A stretch of 64,000 nt of DNA from Rhodobium gokarnense (GTDB taxonomy: Bacteria > Pseudomonadota > Alphaproteobacteria > Rhizobiales > Rhodobiaceae), in contig NZ_JAOQNS010000013.1 in the NCBI RefSeq assembly GCF_025961475.1, forward strand, positions 62,001-126,000. The letters are read 5' to 3'. Position 1 is the stretch's first letter; each line of letters starts with the position of its first letter. A program made the translations under genes and the position numbers. Below are positions 18,979 to 27,394 of this stretch, in pieces. The notes below the pieces were generated by a model, which did not search any database, was not told where the DNA came from, and saw only the letters and a program-made list of their open reading frames with translations.

Positions 18979-20424
18979 GCCGACCGCCGCGACCAGGAAC
19001 GCCAGCGCGATCGGGTGGTCGATCACGGCAAGGGGCGAGTGGTTGGTGACGATGAGGGCCTGGCGCAGGGAGAGTTCGAACAGCGGCCCGATGACGAAGC
19101 CGATCAGGAAGGTGACGACCGAATAGCCGAAGCGCTGCATGATGAAGCCGAGGAGCCCGAGCGCCAGCATGGCGAAGACGGAGAACACCGTGTCGCGCTC
19201 CAGATAGGTGCCGACGACGCAAAAGAGCACCACGAACGGGATGATGAACCGCGCCGGCACCATGGTGACGCGGGCAAAGAGCGTGAGGCCGAGCCGGCCG
19301 ACCACCAGCATGACCAGGCTGGCGATGATCATCGAGACATAGATGCCGTAGATCAGCCGCGGGTGCTGCTCGAAGACCAGCGGGCCGGGCTGGACGCCGT
19401 GCAGCATGAAGGCGGAAACGAGGATCGCGGCCGAGACGCTGCCCGGCAGGCCGATGGCAAAGAGCGGGATGAGGCTCGCCGGCAGCACGGCGTTGTCGGC
19501 CGCCTCGGTCGCGGCGACGCCCTTCAGGTCGCCCTCGCCATATTGGTCACCGGGTCGGGCAAGCCGCTTGTTGATCGCATAGGAGAGAAAGGCGCCGATG
19601 GTCGGCCCGAGGCCGGGGATGATGCCGGCGGCGATGCCGATGCCGGTCGCCCGGAGCGTCACCGGAAACACCCGCTTCACATCGGCAGCGTGGAGGGACT
19701 TGTCCGTCTCGCGTTCAAAGCCGGCGGCCTCGGAGGCATCGCCCCGATTGGCGAACAGCGCCTGGACCTGGAGCAGCATCTCGGTGAAGGCGAGCATGCC
19801 GACGGTGGCGGCGATCAGCGGAATGCCGTCGAACAGCTCGATGAAGCCGAAGGTCATGCGGGGCGTCGCGCTTTCCGGGTCGAGCCCGATGGTGGCGAGC
19901 AACAGGCCGAGGACGCCGGCAATGATGCCGCGCGTCAGCGAGGTGCCCGACAGGGCGGCGATGAAGCTGAGGGCGAAGATCATCACGGCCGTCATTTCGA
20001 CCGGGCCCATCTTCAGCGCGAATTGCGCGAGCGATGCGGCGAGCAGGATCAGGATCATCGTCGCCACCAGGTCGCCGAACACCGAAGCGTAGAGCGCGAC
20101 CTTGAGGGCCCGCGTCGCCTCGCCCTTCTTGGCCAGCGGATAGCCGTCGAAGGTGGTCGCCGCCGAACTCGGCTCGCCGGGCGTGTTGAGGAGGATCGCG
20201 CCCGTTGCACCGCCGGCCGCGCTCGCCTTTGTCACGCCGACAAGGAACGCGATCGCCCCGATCGGCGACATGGCATAGGTGAGCGGCACGGCGACGGAGA
20301 GCGCCGCCGGCCGGCTGAGCCCCGGCAGCACGCCGACCATGTAGCCGAGCAGGATGCCGCCGATGACGGAGAGAATGGCCGAGAAGGTAAGGGCGTCACG
20401 CGCGCCCTGAAGGAAAACGTCCAT
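18946..20424 (-). CDS. tctA: Tripartite tricarboxylate transporter large permease TctA
   Basis: The 492-residue protein is the 12-helix permease of a TTT transporter. Family motifs are clear: GYMVGVLPGLSRPAAL near residue 28, the GGATGAILLNTPGEPSSAAT loop around residue 70-90, and a second GIIPGLGPTIGAFLSY near 262. Most of the protein is membrane segments. It is the last gene of tctC-tctB-tctA on the minus strand, separated from tctB by 77 bases. The substrate is a carboxylate bound by TctC. The neighbouring pxpA suggests 5-oxoproline or a related compound, which is only inference. Confidence 0.95.
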   Translation of the reverse strand: MDVFLQGARDALTFSAILSVIGGILLGYMVGVLPGLSRPAALSVAVPLTYAMSPIGAIAFLVGVTKASAAGGATGAILLNTPGEPSSAATTFDGYPLAKKGEATRALKVALYASVFGDLVATMILILLAASLAQFALKMGPVEMTAVMIFALSFIAALSGTSLTRGIIAGVLGLLLATIGLDPESATPRMTFGFIELFDGIPLIAATVGMLAFTEMLLQVQALFANRGDASEAAGFERETDKSLHAADVKRVFPVTLRATGIGIAAGIIPGLGPTIGAFLSYAINKRLARPGDQYGEGDLKGVAATEAADNAVLPASLIPLFAIGLPGSVSAAILVSAFMLHGVQPGPLVFEQHPRLIYGIYVSMIIASLVMLVVGRLGLTLFARVTMVPARFIIPFVVLFCVVGTYLERDTVFSVFAMLALGLLGFIMQRFGYSVVTFLIGFVIGPLFELSLRQALIVTNHSPLAVIDHPIALAFLVAAVGSLFLFLRTNR

Positions 20425-20501
20425 GGACGGAACTCATTTGCCAAGCCGCGACCCGGCCCGGTCCCCATGTTGTCGCGCCGCGATGCCGGCAGCGAGAGTC
20501 C

Positions 20502-20969
20502 TCAAAGGCCGGACCAGTCCACGAGCAGGAGGACGACGACGGCGCCGAGCCCCATGCCACAAAGGGCGACCGGACGGCGCTCGCCGATCGCCAGCGAGGC
20601 GAGCAGCACGAGCGCCGTGCCGCCGATCAGAAGCCCGGCCTGGTCGATCGCCACGACGCCGATGAGGGTTGCAAGGGTCAGAAGGACGACGCCCAGGAGG
20701 CCGCGCGTCTGGACGGGTTGATGGCCTTTCCTGCCGCGCAGCGGGAGCAGGCCGGAGACCAGCGTGATCACGGAGAAAAGCGCGATGGCGACGGTGGTCG
20801 CGATCGGCAGCATGCGTGGGGAGAGGCCGAAATTGTCGCTCTCGGCGGTGCCCGCCGGGATGACGACGAAGAGGACGAGGAGGCAGAGGCCGAAGACGAC
20901 GGCGAATTCGGCAACGGGCCGCACCCAGGGATGCGGCCCGTCCTGATGTCCTGTGGACGGTATCGTCAT
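20502..20969 (-). CDS. tctB: Tripartite tricarboxylate transporter small permease TctB
   Basis: The 155-residue protein has four predicted membrane helices (about residues 20-40, 55-75, 95-115 and 125-150) and a polar loop with PLRGRKGHQP, the standard TctB size and layout. TctB pairs with TctA in the inner membrane. Sequence conservation in TctB is low, so the call rests on topology and on its place between tctC and tctA. Its start lies one base after the tctC stop, indicating co-translation. Confidence 0.88.
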   Translation of the reverse strand: MTIPSTGHQDGPHPWVRPVAEFAVVFGLCLLVLFVVIPAGTAESDNFGLSPRMLPIATTVAIALFSVITLVSGLLPLRGRKGHQPVQTRGLLGVVLLTLATLIGVVAIDQAGLLIGGTALVLLASLAIGERRPVALCGMGLGAVVVLLLVDWSGL

Positions 20970-20970
20970 G

Positions 20971-21903
20971 CTACTCCATCGCCGCCTTGAACTGGGCGCT
21001 CTGGGCCCGGATCTGCTTGTCGAAGTCGTCTCCGGTCAGAATGTAGCTGCCCATATTGCGCTTGGCGAGGATGTCGAGGACGGTCTTCGACTTCGCCGCG
21101 GCCTCGAAGGCCTTGACCAGCTCGGCCTTGGCCTCGTCGGGAATGCCGGCCGGGGCGACGTAGATGACCATGTTGACGCTGGAAATGTCGTAGCCGAGGC
21201 TCTTCAGGGTCGGCGCGCTTTCAAAGCCGGGGACTGGGTCCGTGCCGAGCCCGGCCAGCACCATCAGTTCGCCGGCCTTGGCCTGGGCGTAGTAGGCGCC
21301 GGAGCTGTAGGCGTAGTCGACATGGCCGCCGAGCACTTCGGCGACGGCTTCCGCGCCACCCTTGGTCGGCACCGGCTTCAGCGTGACGCCTTCCTTGGCC
21401 GAGATCGTCTTCATCACCACCCGGTCGAGCGAGGTCGTGGAGGCGTAGGTGAGGCCGTTCTCCGCCTTCTTGGCGGCGGCGATGACATCGGAGAAGCTCT
21501 TCCAGCCGCGCGACGGCAGGGCGACGAGCGCCTCGGGGAAGACGCCGAAGGCGCCGATATAGGTGAAGTCGTCGATGCCGTAGCTGACATTGGCCGAATG
21601 GGGATCGAAGGAGACGGTGGTGGAGATCGCCGCGGCCAGGTGATAGCCGTCGGCGGGCTTGGCCTTCAGGGCCGTCAGCGCCAGGCCGCCGCCGGCGCCG
21701 GGCTGGTTTTCGACGACGATCGGCTGGCCGAGGGATTCCGACAGCGCATCGGAGGCCGCGCGGGTGATGGTGTCGACGCCGCCGCCGGGGCCGAAGCCGA
21801 CGGTGATGGTGACTTCCTTTTCGGGGAATTCGGCAAGGGCCGGCCCGGTCATGACCGCCAGCGCTAGTCCGAAGCATGCAAGGTTCCGGAACGAACGTTT
21901 CAT
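20971..21903 (-). CDS. tctC: TTT transporter periplasmic binding protein (TctC/Bug family)
   Basis: This 310-residue protein binds the substrate in the periplasm and delivers it to TctAB. A signal peptide (LACFGLALAVMTGPALA) is followed by the Bug-family opening FPEKEVTITVGFGPGGGVD. The conserved ENQPGAGGGLA loop comes near residue 62, and the second-lobe GGAEAVAEVLGGHVDYAY near 195. The start at 21903 gives the normal signal peptide. It is the first gene of the operon, and the shared 45-bp element ends about 78 bases upstream. Bug proteins bind diverse carboxylates, and none can be named from sequence. Confidence 0.93.
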   Translation of the reverse strand: MKRSFRNLACFGLALAVMTGPALAEFPEKEVTITVGFGPGGGVDTITRAASDALSESLGQPIVVENQPGAGGGLALTALKAKPADGYHLAAAISTTVSFDPHSANVSYGIDDFTYIGAFGVFPEALVALPSRGWKSFSDVIAAAKKAENGLTYASTTSLDRVVMKTISAKEGVTLKPVPTKGGAEAVAEVLGGHVDYAYSSGAYYAQAKAGELMVLAGLGTDPVPGFESAPTLKSLGYDISSVNMVIYVAPAGIPDEAKAELVKAFEAAAKSKTVLDILAKRNMGSYILTGDDFDKQIRAQSAQFKAAME

Positions 21904-21980
21904 TTTAGGCTCCTCTCTGTCGCAGCAATTCGCTGTCGTGCCAATTTTGTAGGCACGATGAAAACAAGGAGTTCTTATGC

Positions 21981-22025
21981 TGTCCAATGCATTTTTACAT
22001 GACCATATGATGCGTGCGAAACATA
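21981..22025. promoter_or_regulatory. Shared bipartite element B (tctC promoter region)
   Basis: TGTCCAATGCATTT, 23 bases, GAAACATA: identical blocks and identical spacing to element A at 18000-18044, in the same orientation relative to the gene it controls (tctC here, pxpA there). Its near edge lies 78 bases before the tctC start. Confidence 0.6.
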
Positions 22026-22212
22026 AAGCCCCCGGCCGGAGCAACCGCCGGAGCGTTGGAACCCACCCAACTTCTTAGGCCAGCAGCAGCATCAGAGCCG
22101 CGCCCGGACGCACAATCTTCCGGCCGCAAGGCGCCCGTCCGATGCGTCGATGTCACGGATGGTGTTGCAGCAACGGCGACGGAGCGATAGCAACCCGATT
22201 CCGTCTTCCGGT

Positions 22213-23727
22213 TCAGTCCACCCGTTCCAGATCGCCGGGCTTCCAGGTCTTGTCGAACCAGGGCTCGAGCGGTCCGTAGAGCCGCAGGATGACCATGAAC
22301 CCCTTGCCCGGCATGGTCTGCACCCAGTTGCCTTCCTTGCCCTTCGGCGCCTTCGGGCCGAACCAGACGGTGTAGGAGCCGTCCTCGTTCGGCTTGACGT
22401 CCTCCAGCGTGCTGTCGAGGCCGGCGAGCCGCTGGTCGGTCTCCAGCATGGAGCGATGCTGGGTCGAGTAGACGACGAAGGACCAGAAATTGTTGATCGG
22501 CACCGGGCTGGGCAGCGTCACCTTGTAGGTCTTGCCGCCGTCAAGATAGGCGCCGGTCGCGTCGTGCGGCGTGAAGGCATAGACCGAGCCCATGCCGACC
22601 TGCGGCGAGGCCATTGCCGGGGTGATGCCGGTGGCGGAGTAGTGGAACATCGCCCGGTCGTCGAGACCGCGCGCGCCGTTGTCCAGGAATTCGTGGCTGC
22701 CGCCAGTAAAGCTCGTGTACCAGTTGCGGTCCGGGTAGAAATAGAAGCGGTCCCGCTCGCGCGGGCGGAACGTGATTGCGCGGACGGTTGCGTTGCCGAC
22801 GGCAGCGGCATCGGAAAGGATCTTCGCCATCCGCGCATCGGGCTCGAACGGCACGCCCTTCCTGATGCCGATCGCCGCGAACAGGCCCGCGATCTCCGGG
22901 TCGAAGGCATCGGCCGGTTCGTTCTGGACGACCGCGTTCAACTCGTCGAAAAAGGTCACGTCGTTGGCGTGGATGGTGTTCATCTGCTTGCCGGAATAGT
23001 TGACGAAGGCCTGCTCCGGCGGCGATTTCGCTTGCGAGAGCGGATAGACCTTCATCTGCGCCTTGACGCCGGCGACCGTCGCTTCGATGCCGGCTTCGGT
23101 CACGAAGGCGCGGGCGAACAGCCAGTGCATGTTCGTTCGGGTGCGCACGATGTGGAAGCCCATCTTCGGCACCGGGCCGTCATAGTGCGGCGGCAGGAAC
23201 AGGTAGCGCCCGCCGCGGCCCTGGTCCGGGCCGGTGATGCCGATATCGGTGTCCCAACGGAAGAAGGCATCGTCGACGCCGCCGAGCAGGCCTGGCGCCA
23301 CCTCCATGACGACCGGGCCTTGCTTCAGGTCGAGGCAGGTCACGACGTAGACGGTCGTCGACTGCGCGGTCAGCCACAGCGATCGGGCGTCGAGCAGGTC
23401 CTCGCTGATGCCGACGGTGTGGGCCGGGATGCCGGCCTGCTCCATGCCGTGGCAGAGCCCATAGATCGATGCGGCAGGAATGCCCGTGAGGAACGCCTCG
23501 ACGCCGCGTGAGAAGTCGATGTTGTCGTAGACCTTCCTGACCGTCTCCTCGTCCGGCATGCCGTCGAAGAATTTGAGCGTGCCGAGCCGTTCGGTCTCCA
23601 CAACGTCGGGCGTCTCGACTGAGGCCGGCACGTCGGCGGCATAAGTCTGGGCGCCCGCCTCGGGCAGCACCGAAAAGAGCCCGAGGGCAAGGCCGGCGGC
23701 GAACGTGTTCCAGTGTCGACGGGTCAT
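22213..23727 (-). CDS. DUF1254/DUF1214 domain exported protein (first copy)
   Basis: This 504-residue protein has the two-domain layout of the DUF1254-DUF1214 family. The N-terminal DUF1254 part (about residues 45-190) includes NIDFSRGVEAFLTGIPAAS and a WLTAQSTTVYV segment. The C-terminal DUF1214 part (about 380-500) includes the FWSFVVYS and PVPINN stretches and ends with GKGFMVILRLYGPLEPWFDKTW. The N-terminus MTRRHWNTFAAGLALGLF looks like a twin-arginine or Sec signal. The ATG at 23727 is favoured because GGGAG is 8-9 bases upstream, whereas the next ATG would sit on the ribosome site. The biochemical role is unknown. It lies after the YiaV/YiaW-like pair on the same strand. Confidence 0.85.
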   Translation of the reverse strand: MTRRHWNTFAAGLALGLFSVLPEAGAQTYAADVPASVETPDVVETERLGTLKFFDGMPDEETVRKVYDNIDFSRGVEAFLTGIPAASIYGLCHGMEQAGIPAHTVGISEDLLDARSLWLTAQSTTVYVVTCLDLKQGPVVMEVAPGLLGGVDDAFFRWDTDIGITGPDQGRGGRYLFLPPHYDGPVPKMGFHIVRTRTNMHWLFARAFVTEAGIEATVAGVKAQMKVYPLSQAKSPPEQAFVNYSGKQMNTIHANDVTFFDELNAVVQNEPADAFDPEIAGLFAAIGIRKGVPFEPDARMAKILSDAAAVGNATVRAITFRPRERDRFYFYPDRNWYTSFTGGSHEFLDNGARGLDDRAMFHYSATGITPAMASPQVGMGSVYAFTPHDATGAYLDGGKTYKVTLPSPVPINNFWSFVVYSTQHRSMLETDQRLAGLDSTLEDVKPNEDGSYTVWFGPKAPKGKEGNWVQTMPGKGFMVILRLYGPLEPWFDKTWKPGDLERVD

Positions 23728-23788
23728 GGACATTTCTCCCAAAGGTTTGTCCGGGCATCTTCCGTGCCGTTGCGATCGGCCGATGCTG

Positions 23789-24730
23789 TCAGATCGGCAC
23801 GACGTAGTTGAGCCAGGCGTCCATGCGCAGCATCACCCGGCGGATGATATGGGCGGGGCGGACCGACGAGGTGTAGATCGCCGCCCCGCCATTGGTGCCG
23901 GCGGGCAGCGCGTCGGCGACGGACGGATCGTCCAGCTTCAGCCGCACCGCAAAGGGCGCGGCGCCAAGCTGTGTGGTGGTTGCGGCCGCACCCGACGGCG
24001 CCACCTGGCCCATCACGGTTGCCGGCACGATCTGCTCCACGGTGGCGGCATAGACCTCGCCGGGGATCGCCTTGAAGGTGACCTCCGCCGGCTGGCCGGG
24101 TGCGATGTGGCGCAAATGAATCTGCTGCACCTGCATGGCGACGACGGTCTCGGAAGTGTCGACGAAGGCCATCACCGGGGCGAGCGGCATCGCCGCGACG
24201 CGGGCGCCGGGCCGCAATGCCACATTGGTGACGAAGCCGTCCGCGGGCGCCGTCACGACGGTGTTGTCGAACTCCCACCTTGCGTTGGCGAGCTGCGCCT
24301 TCAGGCCCTCCACATTGGCCTCGGCCTCCTCGACCTGGAATTTGGAGCCCGCCTGCCTGCGCTCAAGCTGGGTGAACTGGCCGAGCCGCAGCGTCGCGAA
24401 GCCGAGCTGGGCGGTGAGCTGGTCGACCTTTGCCTGGTATTGCGCCGGATCGATGCGGAAGAGGACGTCGCCCTTTTTCACCGGCGTGTTCGGCCGGACC
24501 GGCACCTCGATGACCTGGCCGGCGACGTTGGGCACGATCTGCACCGTGTGGCGCAGCACCTGGACGCCGCCCGCCGGTGCACCCCACTGCATGGGCACGA
24601 ACAGGAACAGGAAGGCCAAAAGCATGAAGCCGAGCGGCGACAGCTTCACCCAGCGACTGGCCGGCAGAACCCGGAGCTTCACCAGGAGGAAGACGACGGC
24701 GATGTAGCAAAGGGTGAGGAACAGGATCAT
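23789..24730 (-). CDS. HlyD-family membrane fusion protein (YiaV/YibH-like)
   Basis: The 313-residue protein resembles the membrane fusion proteins encoded beside small DUF3302 proteins in enterobacteria (YiaV, YibH). Two N-terminal membrane segments (about residues 2-17 and 30-46) are followed by a biotinyl-lipoyl-like half motif (IVPNVAGQVIEVPVRPNTPV). A coiled-coil hairpin (about 95-155, ERRQAGSKFQVEEAEANVEG) comes next, then the second half motif (APADGFVTNVALRPGARV) and a beta-barrel region. It probably links an inner-membrane pump to the periplasm, but no pump gene is adjacent. Its ATG overlaps the stop of the upstream small gene (ATGA). Confidence 0.88.
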   Translation of the reverse strand: MILFLTLCYIAVVFLLVKLRVLPASRWVKLSPLGFMLLAFLFLFVPMQWGAPAGGVQVLRHTVQIVPNVAGQVIEVPVRPNTPVKKGDVLFRIDPAQYQAKVDQLTAQLGFATLRLGQFTQLERRQAGSKFQVEEAEANVEGLKAQLANARWEFDNTVVTAPADGFVTNVALRPGARVAAMPLAPVMAFVDTSETVVAMQVQQIHLRHIAPGQPAEVTFKAIPGEVYAATVEQIVPATVMGQVAPSGAAATTTQLGAAPFAVRLKLDDPSVADALPAGTNGGAAIYTSSVRPAHIIRRVMLRMDAWLNYVVPI

Positions 24731-24966
24731 CGGCCTGCCCCTGCCGCCGGTGCCTCGCCGTCCATGTGCGCCCAGACCATCGCCAGCGGCCACAGCGGCA
24801 CCGGCATCAGCAGGCTGCACCAGCCGGCAACAGTGACCGCCTCGGCGCGGCCGTGGCCGCGTGACCGGGCGATCCGGCCCGGCAGCGCCCCGACCAGCCA
24901 GATGACGGCAAGGCCGGCGACGAGGAGGACGACCAGAACGACAAGGGCGAAGATCTTGAGCACCAT
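24727..24966 (-). CDS. Small inner-membrane protein, YiaW-like (DUF3302)
   Basis: The 79-residue protein has two predicted membrane helices (residues about 5-25 and 48-65) with a basic loop GRIARSRGHGRAE between them. Its size, topology and ATGA overlap with a YiaV-type membrane fusion gene match the YiaW/YibI (DUF3302) partner in enterobacteria. The family call leans on this context because small membrane proteins carry little sequence signal. Function is unknown even in E. coli. Confidence 0.7.
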   Translation of the reverse strand: MVLKIFALVVLVVLLVAGLAVIWLVGALPGRIARSRGHGRAEAVTVAGWCSLLMPVPLWPLAMVWAHMDGEAPAAGAGR

Positions 24967-24982
24967 GGCTCGCCACTCCGAA

Positions 24983-26029
24983 TTAGCCGGCGGCCTCGCG
25001 GGCCGATTGCCCGGCGATGCCGATCGAGGCGCGGTACTGGCTCGGCGACATGCCCGCCCAGCGGCGGAAGGCGCGGCGGAAGCTGTTGGTCTCGCGATAG
25101 CCGAGCTGGTTGGCGATCTCGGCCGGCGACAGCCGGGTTTCCCGCAACAGGTCGCGGGCGCGGCAGGCGCGCACCCGGTTGAGGCATTCCTGGAAACTGG
25201 TCGCCTCGACCATCAGCTTGCGCTGCAGGGTCCGCGCGCCGATGCCCAGGCTCTCCGCCACCGCCTCGATGCTCGGGTCGGCCCGGCGGATCTGCAGCTC
25301 GATCATGTTGCAGGTCGTCTCGGTGATGTTGCGCGGCGCGCGCGCCGCCACCAGGTCTCGCATGTCGCGCATCAGGTGGATGTCCTGCGGCGAAGCGGGC
25401 CGCGGGTTTTCCTTCCAGACGAGCGATTTGTGAAAGGCGATGGCGGCGAAGCGGCCGCCGGTGCGGACATTGGTCTCGTGCAGGTCCTCAAGGGCCGCCG
25501 TCGAAGCGCTCCGCGGAACGCGCAATTCGGTCCAGTCCGGCCGCCAGTCGGGGCCGACATAGCTGCGCACCAGGTCGGCGAGCAGCAGCGGCATCGCCTC
25601 CTCCTGGTGGCGGGCGCCGCCGACCCCGGGGTCGAGCGCGGAATCGAACTGCAGCACGATGCGGTCGCCCTGCACCCGCAGATAGACGTTGGCATGGCTG
25701 AGGATGTGGCGAAGGGCACGAACGCCGCGGTAAAGGGCGACGGCGAGACACGGCGCCGACAGCACGTAGCGGCCATAGGCGTCGAGATCCGCATAGGGCA
25801 TCTGGCGGGCGACGTGGATGCCGAAATGCTCCATGCCGGTGGCGCGGGCGGCGCTTTCCAGGAGGCCGGCCTGGATGCGGTAGGGAATGAAGAGCGGCCT
25901 GCCGGCAAGAATATCCGGGCTGAGGCCGACCGCGCTCCAGACCTGCCGGTGGATGCGTTCGGACGTCATCCCGCGGATGATCTGCGAGACGGGCTTCAGG
26001 ACCCGGGTGTTTTGCATTGCAATCGACAC
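24983..26029 (-). CDS. AraC family transcriptional regulator
   Basis: The 348-residue protein has an N-terminal ligand domain of the arabinose-binding/OruR type (about residues 20-205) and a C-terminal AraC DNA-binding domain with two helix-turn-helices. The first is ADPSIEAVAESLGIGARTLQRKL, and the second contains LSPAEIANQLGYRETNSFRRAF followed by WAGMSPSQYR. A GTG at 26029 follows a strong GGAGGGAAGG ribosome site, and an ATG at 26017 is the alternative. It is 16 bases upstream of the YiaW-like gene on the same strand, so it may both belong to and control the YiaW-YiaV-DUF1254 set. Confidence 0.9.
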   Translation of the reverse strand: MSIAMQNTRVLKPVSQIIRGMTSERIHRQVWSAVGLSPDILAGRPLFIPYRIQAGLLESAARATGMEHFGIHVARQMPYADLDAYGRYVLSAPCLAVALYRGVRALRHILSHANVYLRVQGDRIVLQFDSALDPGVGGARHQEEAMPLLLADLVRSYVGPDWRPDWTELRVPRSASTAALEDLHETNVRTGGRFAAIAFHKSLVWKENPRPASPQDIHLMRDMRDLVAARAPRNITETTCNMIELQIRRADPSIEAVAESLGIGARTLQRKLMVEATSFQECLNRVRACRARDLLRETRLSPAEIANQLGYRETNSFRRAFRRWAGMSPSQYRASIGIAGQSAREAAG

Positions 26030-26525
26030 GTGCGCCCTTCCCTCCCGTCGGACACCGGCCTCTATCGTTCAGCTTCAGTGCCACGAAAGTCAGGCGACAT
26101 TCTCACGAATTGTGATCCGATCGCGCCAAACTGTCCCTGAGCCGTGACTTCATCCGTCAAATATGCTCCTTCTTATACTCCGAATTCAACACTTCGGACC
26201 TTCGACAAACAGTCGCAAAACGCTTCCGGCAAAGAATTGGCCGGATGCAGTCATAATAATTCTTGGGAACGGCCGGATGTCGGCAAGACGCCTTAGTCGG
26301 GCCTCCCGAGCGGGAGATCAAGGACGTGCGGACACCGTCTCCCCTGCGTTGCAACGGCGCGCCGGCGCGCCCGGATGGACGGGCCGCACCGCGCGCCCAA
26401 GCCGCTTTGCCACTTCAAATTGACGCAATTGCCATCAGGCCGTCCGGGCAGGCGGCGGGACTGCGTGTCGCGCCGCGGCCGGAGACGGCGATCGAGGCAA
26501 AAGACCAACTGCACAGGTGGGAAAC
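26030..26525. other. Divergent intergenic region, left half A+T-rich
   Basis: About 500 bases separate the AraC gene from the exported-protein cluster. The part near 26150-26280 has visibly lower GC than its surroundings. Short open frames here have no ribosome sites and no protein-like composition. I see no repeat, terminator or confident promoter. Confidence 0.4.
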
Positions 26526-26852
26526 ATGAAACGGAACTGGACTTTTGCCATCGCCGCCGCGGCGGCGATGTTCGTCCTCGGCGCGCTGGCGCCGGGGGCG
26601 CCGCAGACCGCCGTCCCGGCAATGGGCCTTTCCGGCCTCCTCGGCGCGACCGCGGCCGAGGCCCAGGCCTATCCGCCGGGCGCGGCGCGGCGCTCGGTGC
26701 GGCGGACGGCACGGCGGACCTCGCGCCGGGTCACGCGGCGGCACTCGATCGCCGGCTGCCACCCCTACAACTCCTATTACAATTGCGGCGGCGTCTATTA
26801 CCGGCCGGTGGTCCAGAACGGCACCACGGTCTACGTCGTCGTCAATCCCTGA
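26526..26852 (+). CDS. Small secreted protein with arginine-rich linker
   Basis: The 108-residue protein starts with a signal peptide (hydrophobic residues about 6-22). A strongly basic stretch follows (RRSVRRTARRTSRRVTRR, about residues 61-78). The compact C-terminal end is rich in Tyr and Asn with two cysteines (CHPYNSYYNC), ending VVQNGTTVYVVVNP. Proteins of this shape recur in Rhizobiales without known function. The basic segment might bind nucleic acid, lipopolysaccharide or peptidoglycan; that is guesswork. GGTGGGAA precedes the ATG. It is the first of five plus-strand genes for exported proteins. Confidence 0.7.
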   Translation: MKRNWTFAIAAAAAMFVLGALAPGAPQTAVPAMGLSGLLGATAAEAQAYPPGAARRSVRRTARRTSRRVTRRHSIAGCHPYNSYYNCGGVYYRPVVQNGTTVYVVVNP

Positions 26853-26874
26853 TCGCGGAGCGATGGAGGAAGCC

Positions 26875-27318
26875 ATGTTTTCAATCAGAATGCCCCTTTC
26901 CGCCGTCTTCGCCCCGGCGATCCTGACGCTCGCCCTTGCCGCCGCGCCCGCCGGGGCAGAGGACGCCGACACGCCGGGCGTCTGGGAGGCCTGCGAGGCA
27001 GACGTCGCGGAATATTGCGGGGAGGTCGAGCCCGGCAACGGCCATATCCTCTCCTGCCTCTATGCCCACGAAACCGTCCTTTCCGAGGACTGCGACGCGG
27101 CCTTTGCCGATTTCGGCGATGCCATCGACGGCTTCTTCTTCACCGTGCGCTCGGCGCTTGCCACCTGCGCCACCGACCTTGAGGAGCACTGCTCGGGCGT
27201 CAATTTCGGCAAGGGACGGCTGCTCACCTGCCTCGGCGCGGCCCACGACGATCTTGAGCCGGAGTGCGAGGCGATCGTCACCGACATCAATACGTTCCTG
27301 GGCGAGGACGCGGAGTAG
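26875..27318 (+). CDS. Secreted cysteine-rich repeat protein
   Basis: The 147-residue protein has a signal peptide (VFAPAILTLALAAAPAGA) and then eight spaced cysteines in two related halves. One half reads WEACEADVAEYCGEVEPGNGH and continues with ILSCLY. The other reads LATCATDLEEHCSGVNFGKGR and continues with LLTCLG. The pattern resembles the cysteine-rich (GLG1-type) repeat seen in small bacterial exported proteins and probably forms disulfides in the periplasm. GGAGGAAGCC lies directly before the ATG at 26875, which decides the start over an in-frame ATG 12 bases earlier. Function unknown. Confidence 0.75.
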   Translation: MFSIRMPLSAVFAPAILTLALAAAPAGAEDADTPGVWEACEADVAEYCGEVEPGNGHILSCLYAHETVLSEDCDAAFADFGDAIDGFFFTVRSALATCATDLEEHCSGVNFGKGRLLTCLGAAHDDLEPECEAIVTDINTFLGEDAE

Positions 27319-27394
27319 GCGCCGGCCGGGCAACGACAACAAACGGTCGCCCCCTTGCGGGGAGCGGCCGGGACAGGACGAGGGAGAAAACGAC

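Noticed and set aside
23728-23739. Upstream starts (TTG 23739, ATG 23733) for the first DUF1254 gene
   Set aside because: The GGGAG ribosome site overlaps or directly abuts these codons; the ATG at 23727 has the correct spacing.
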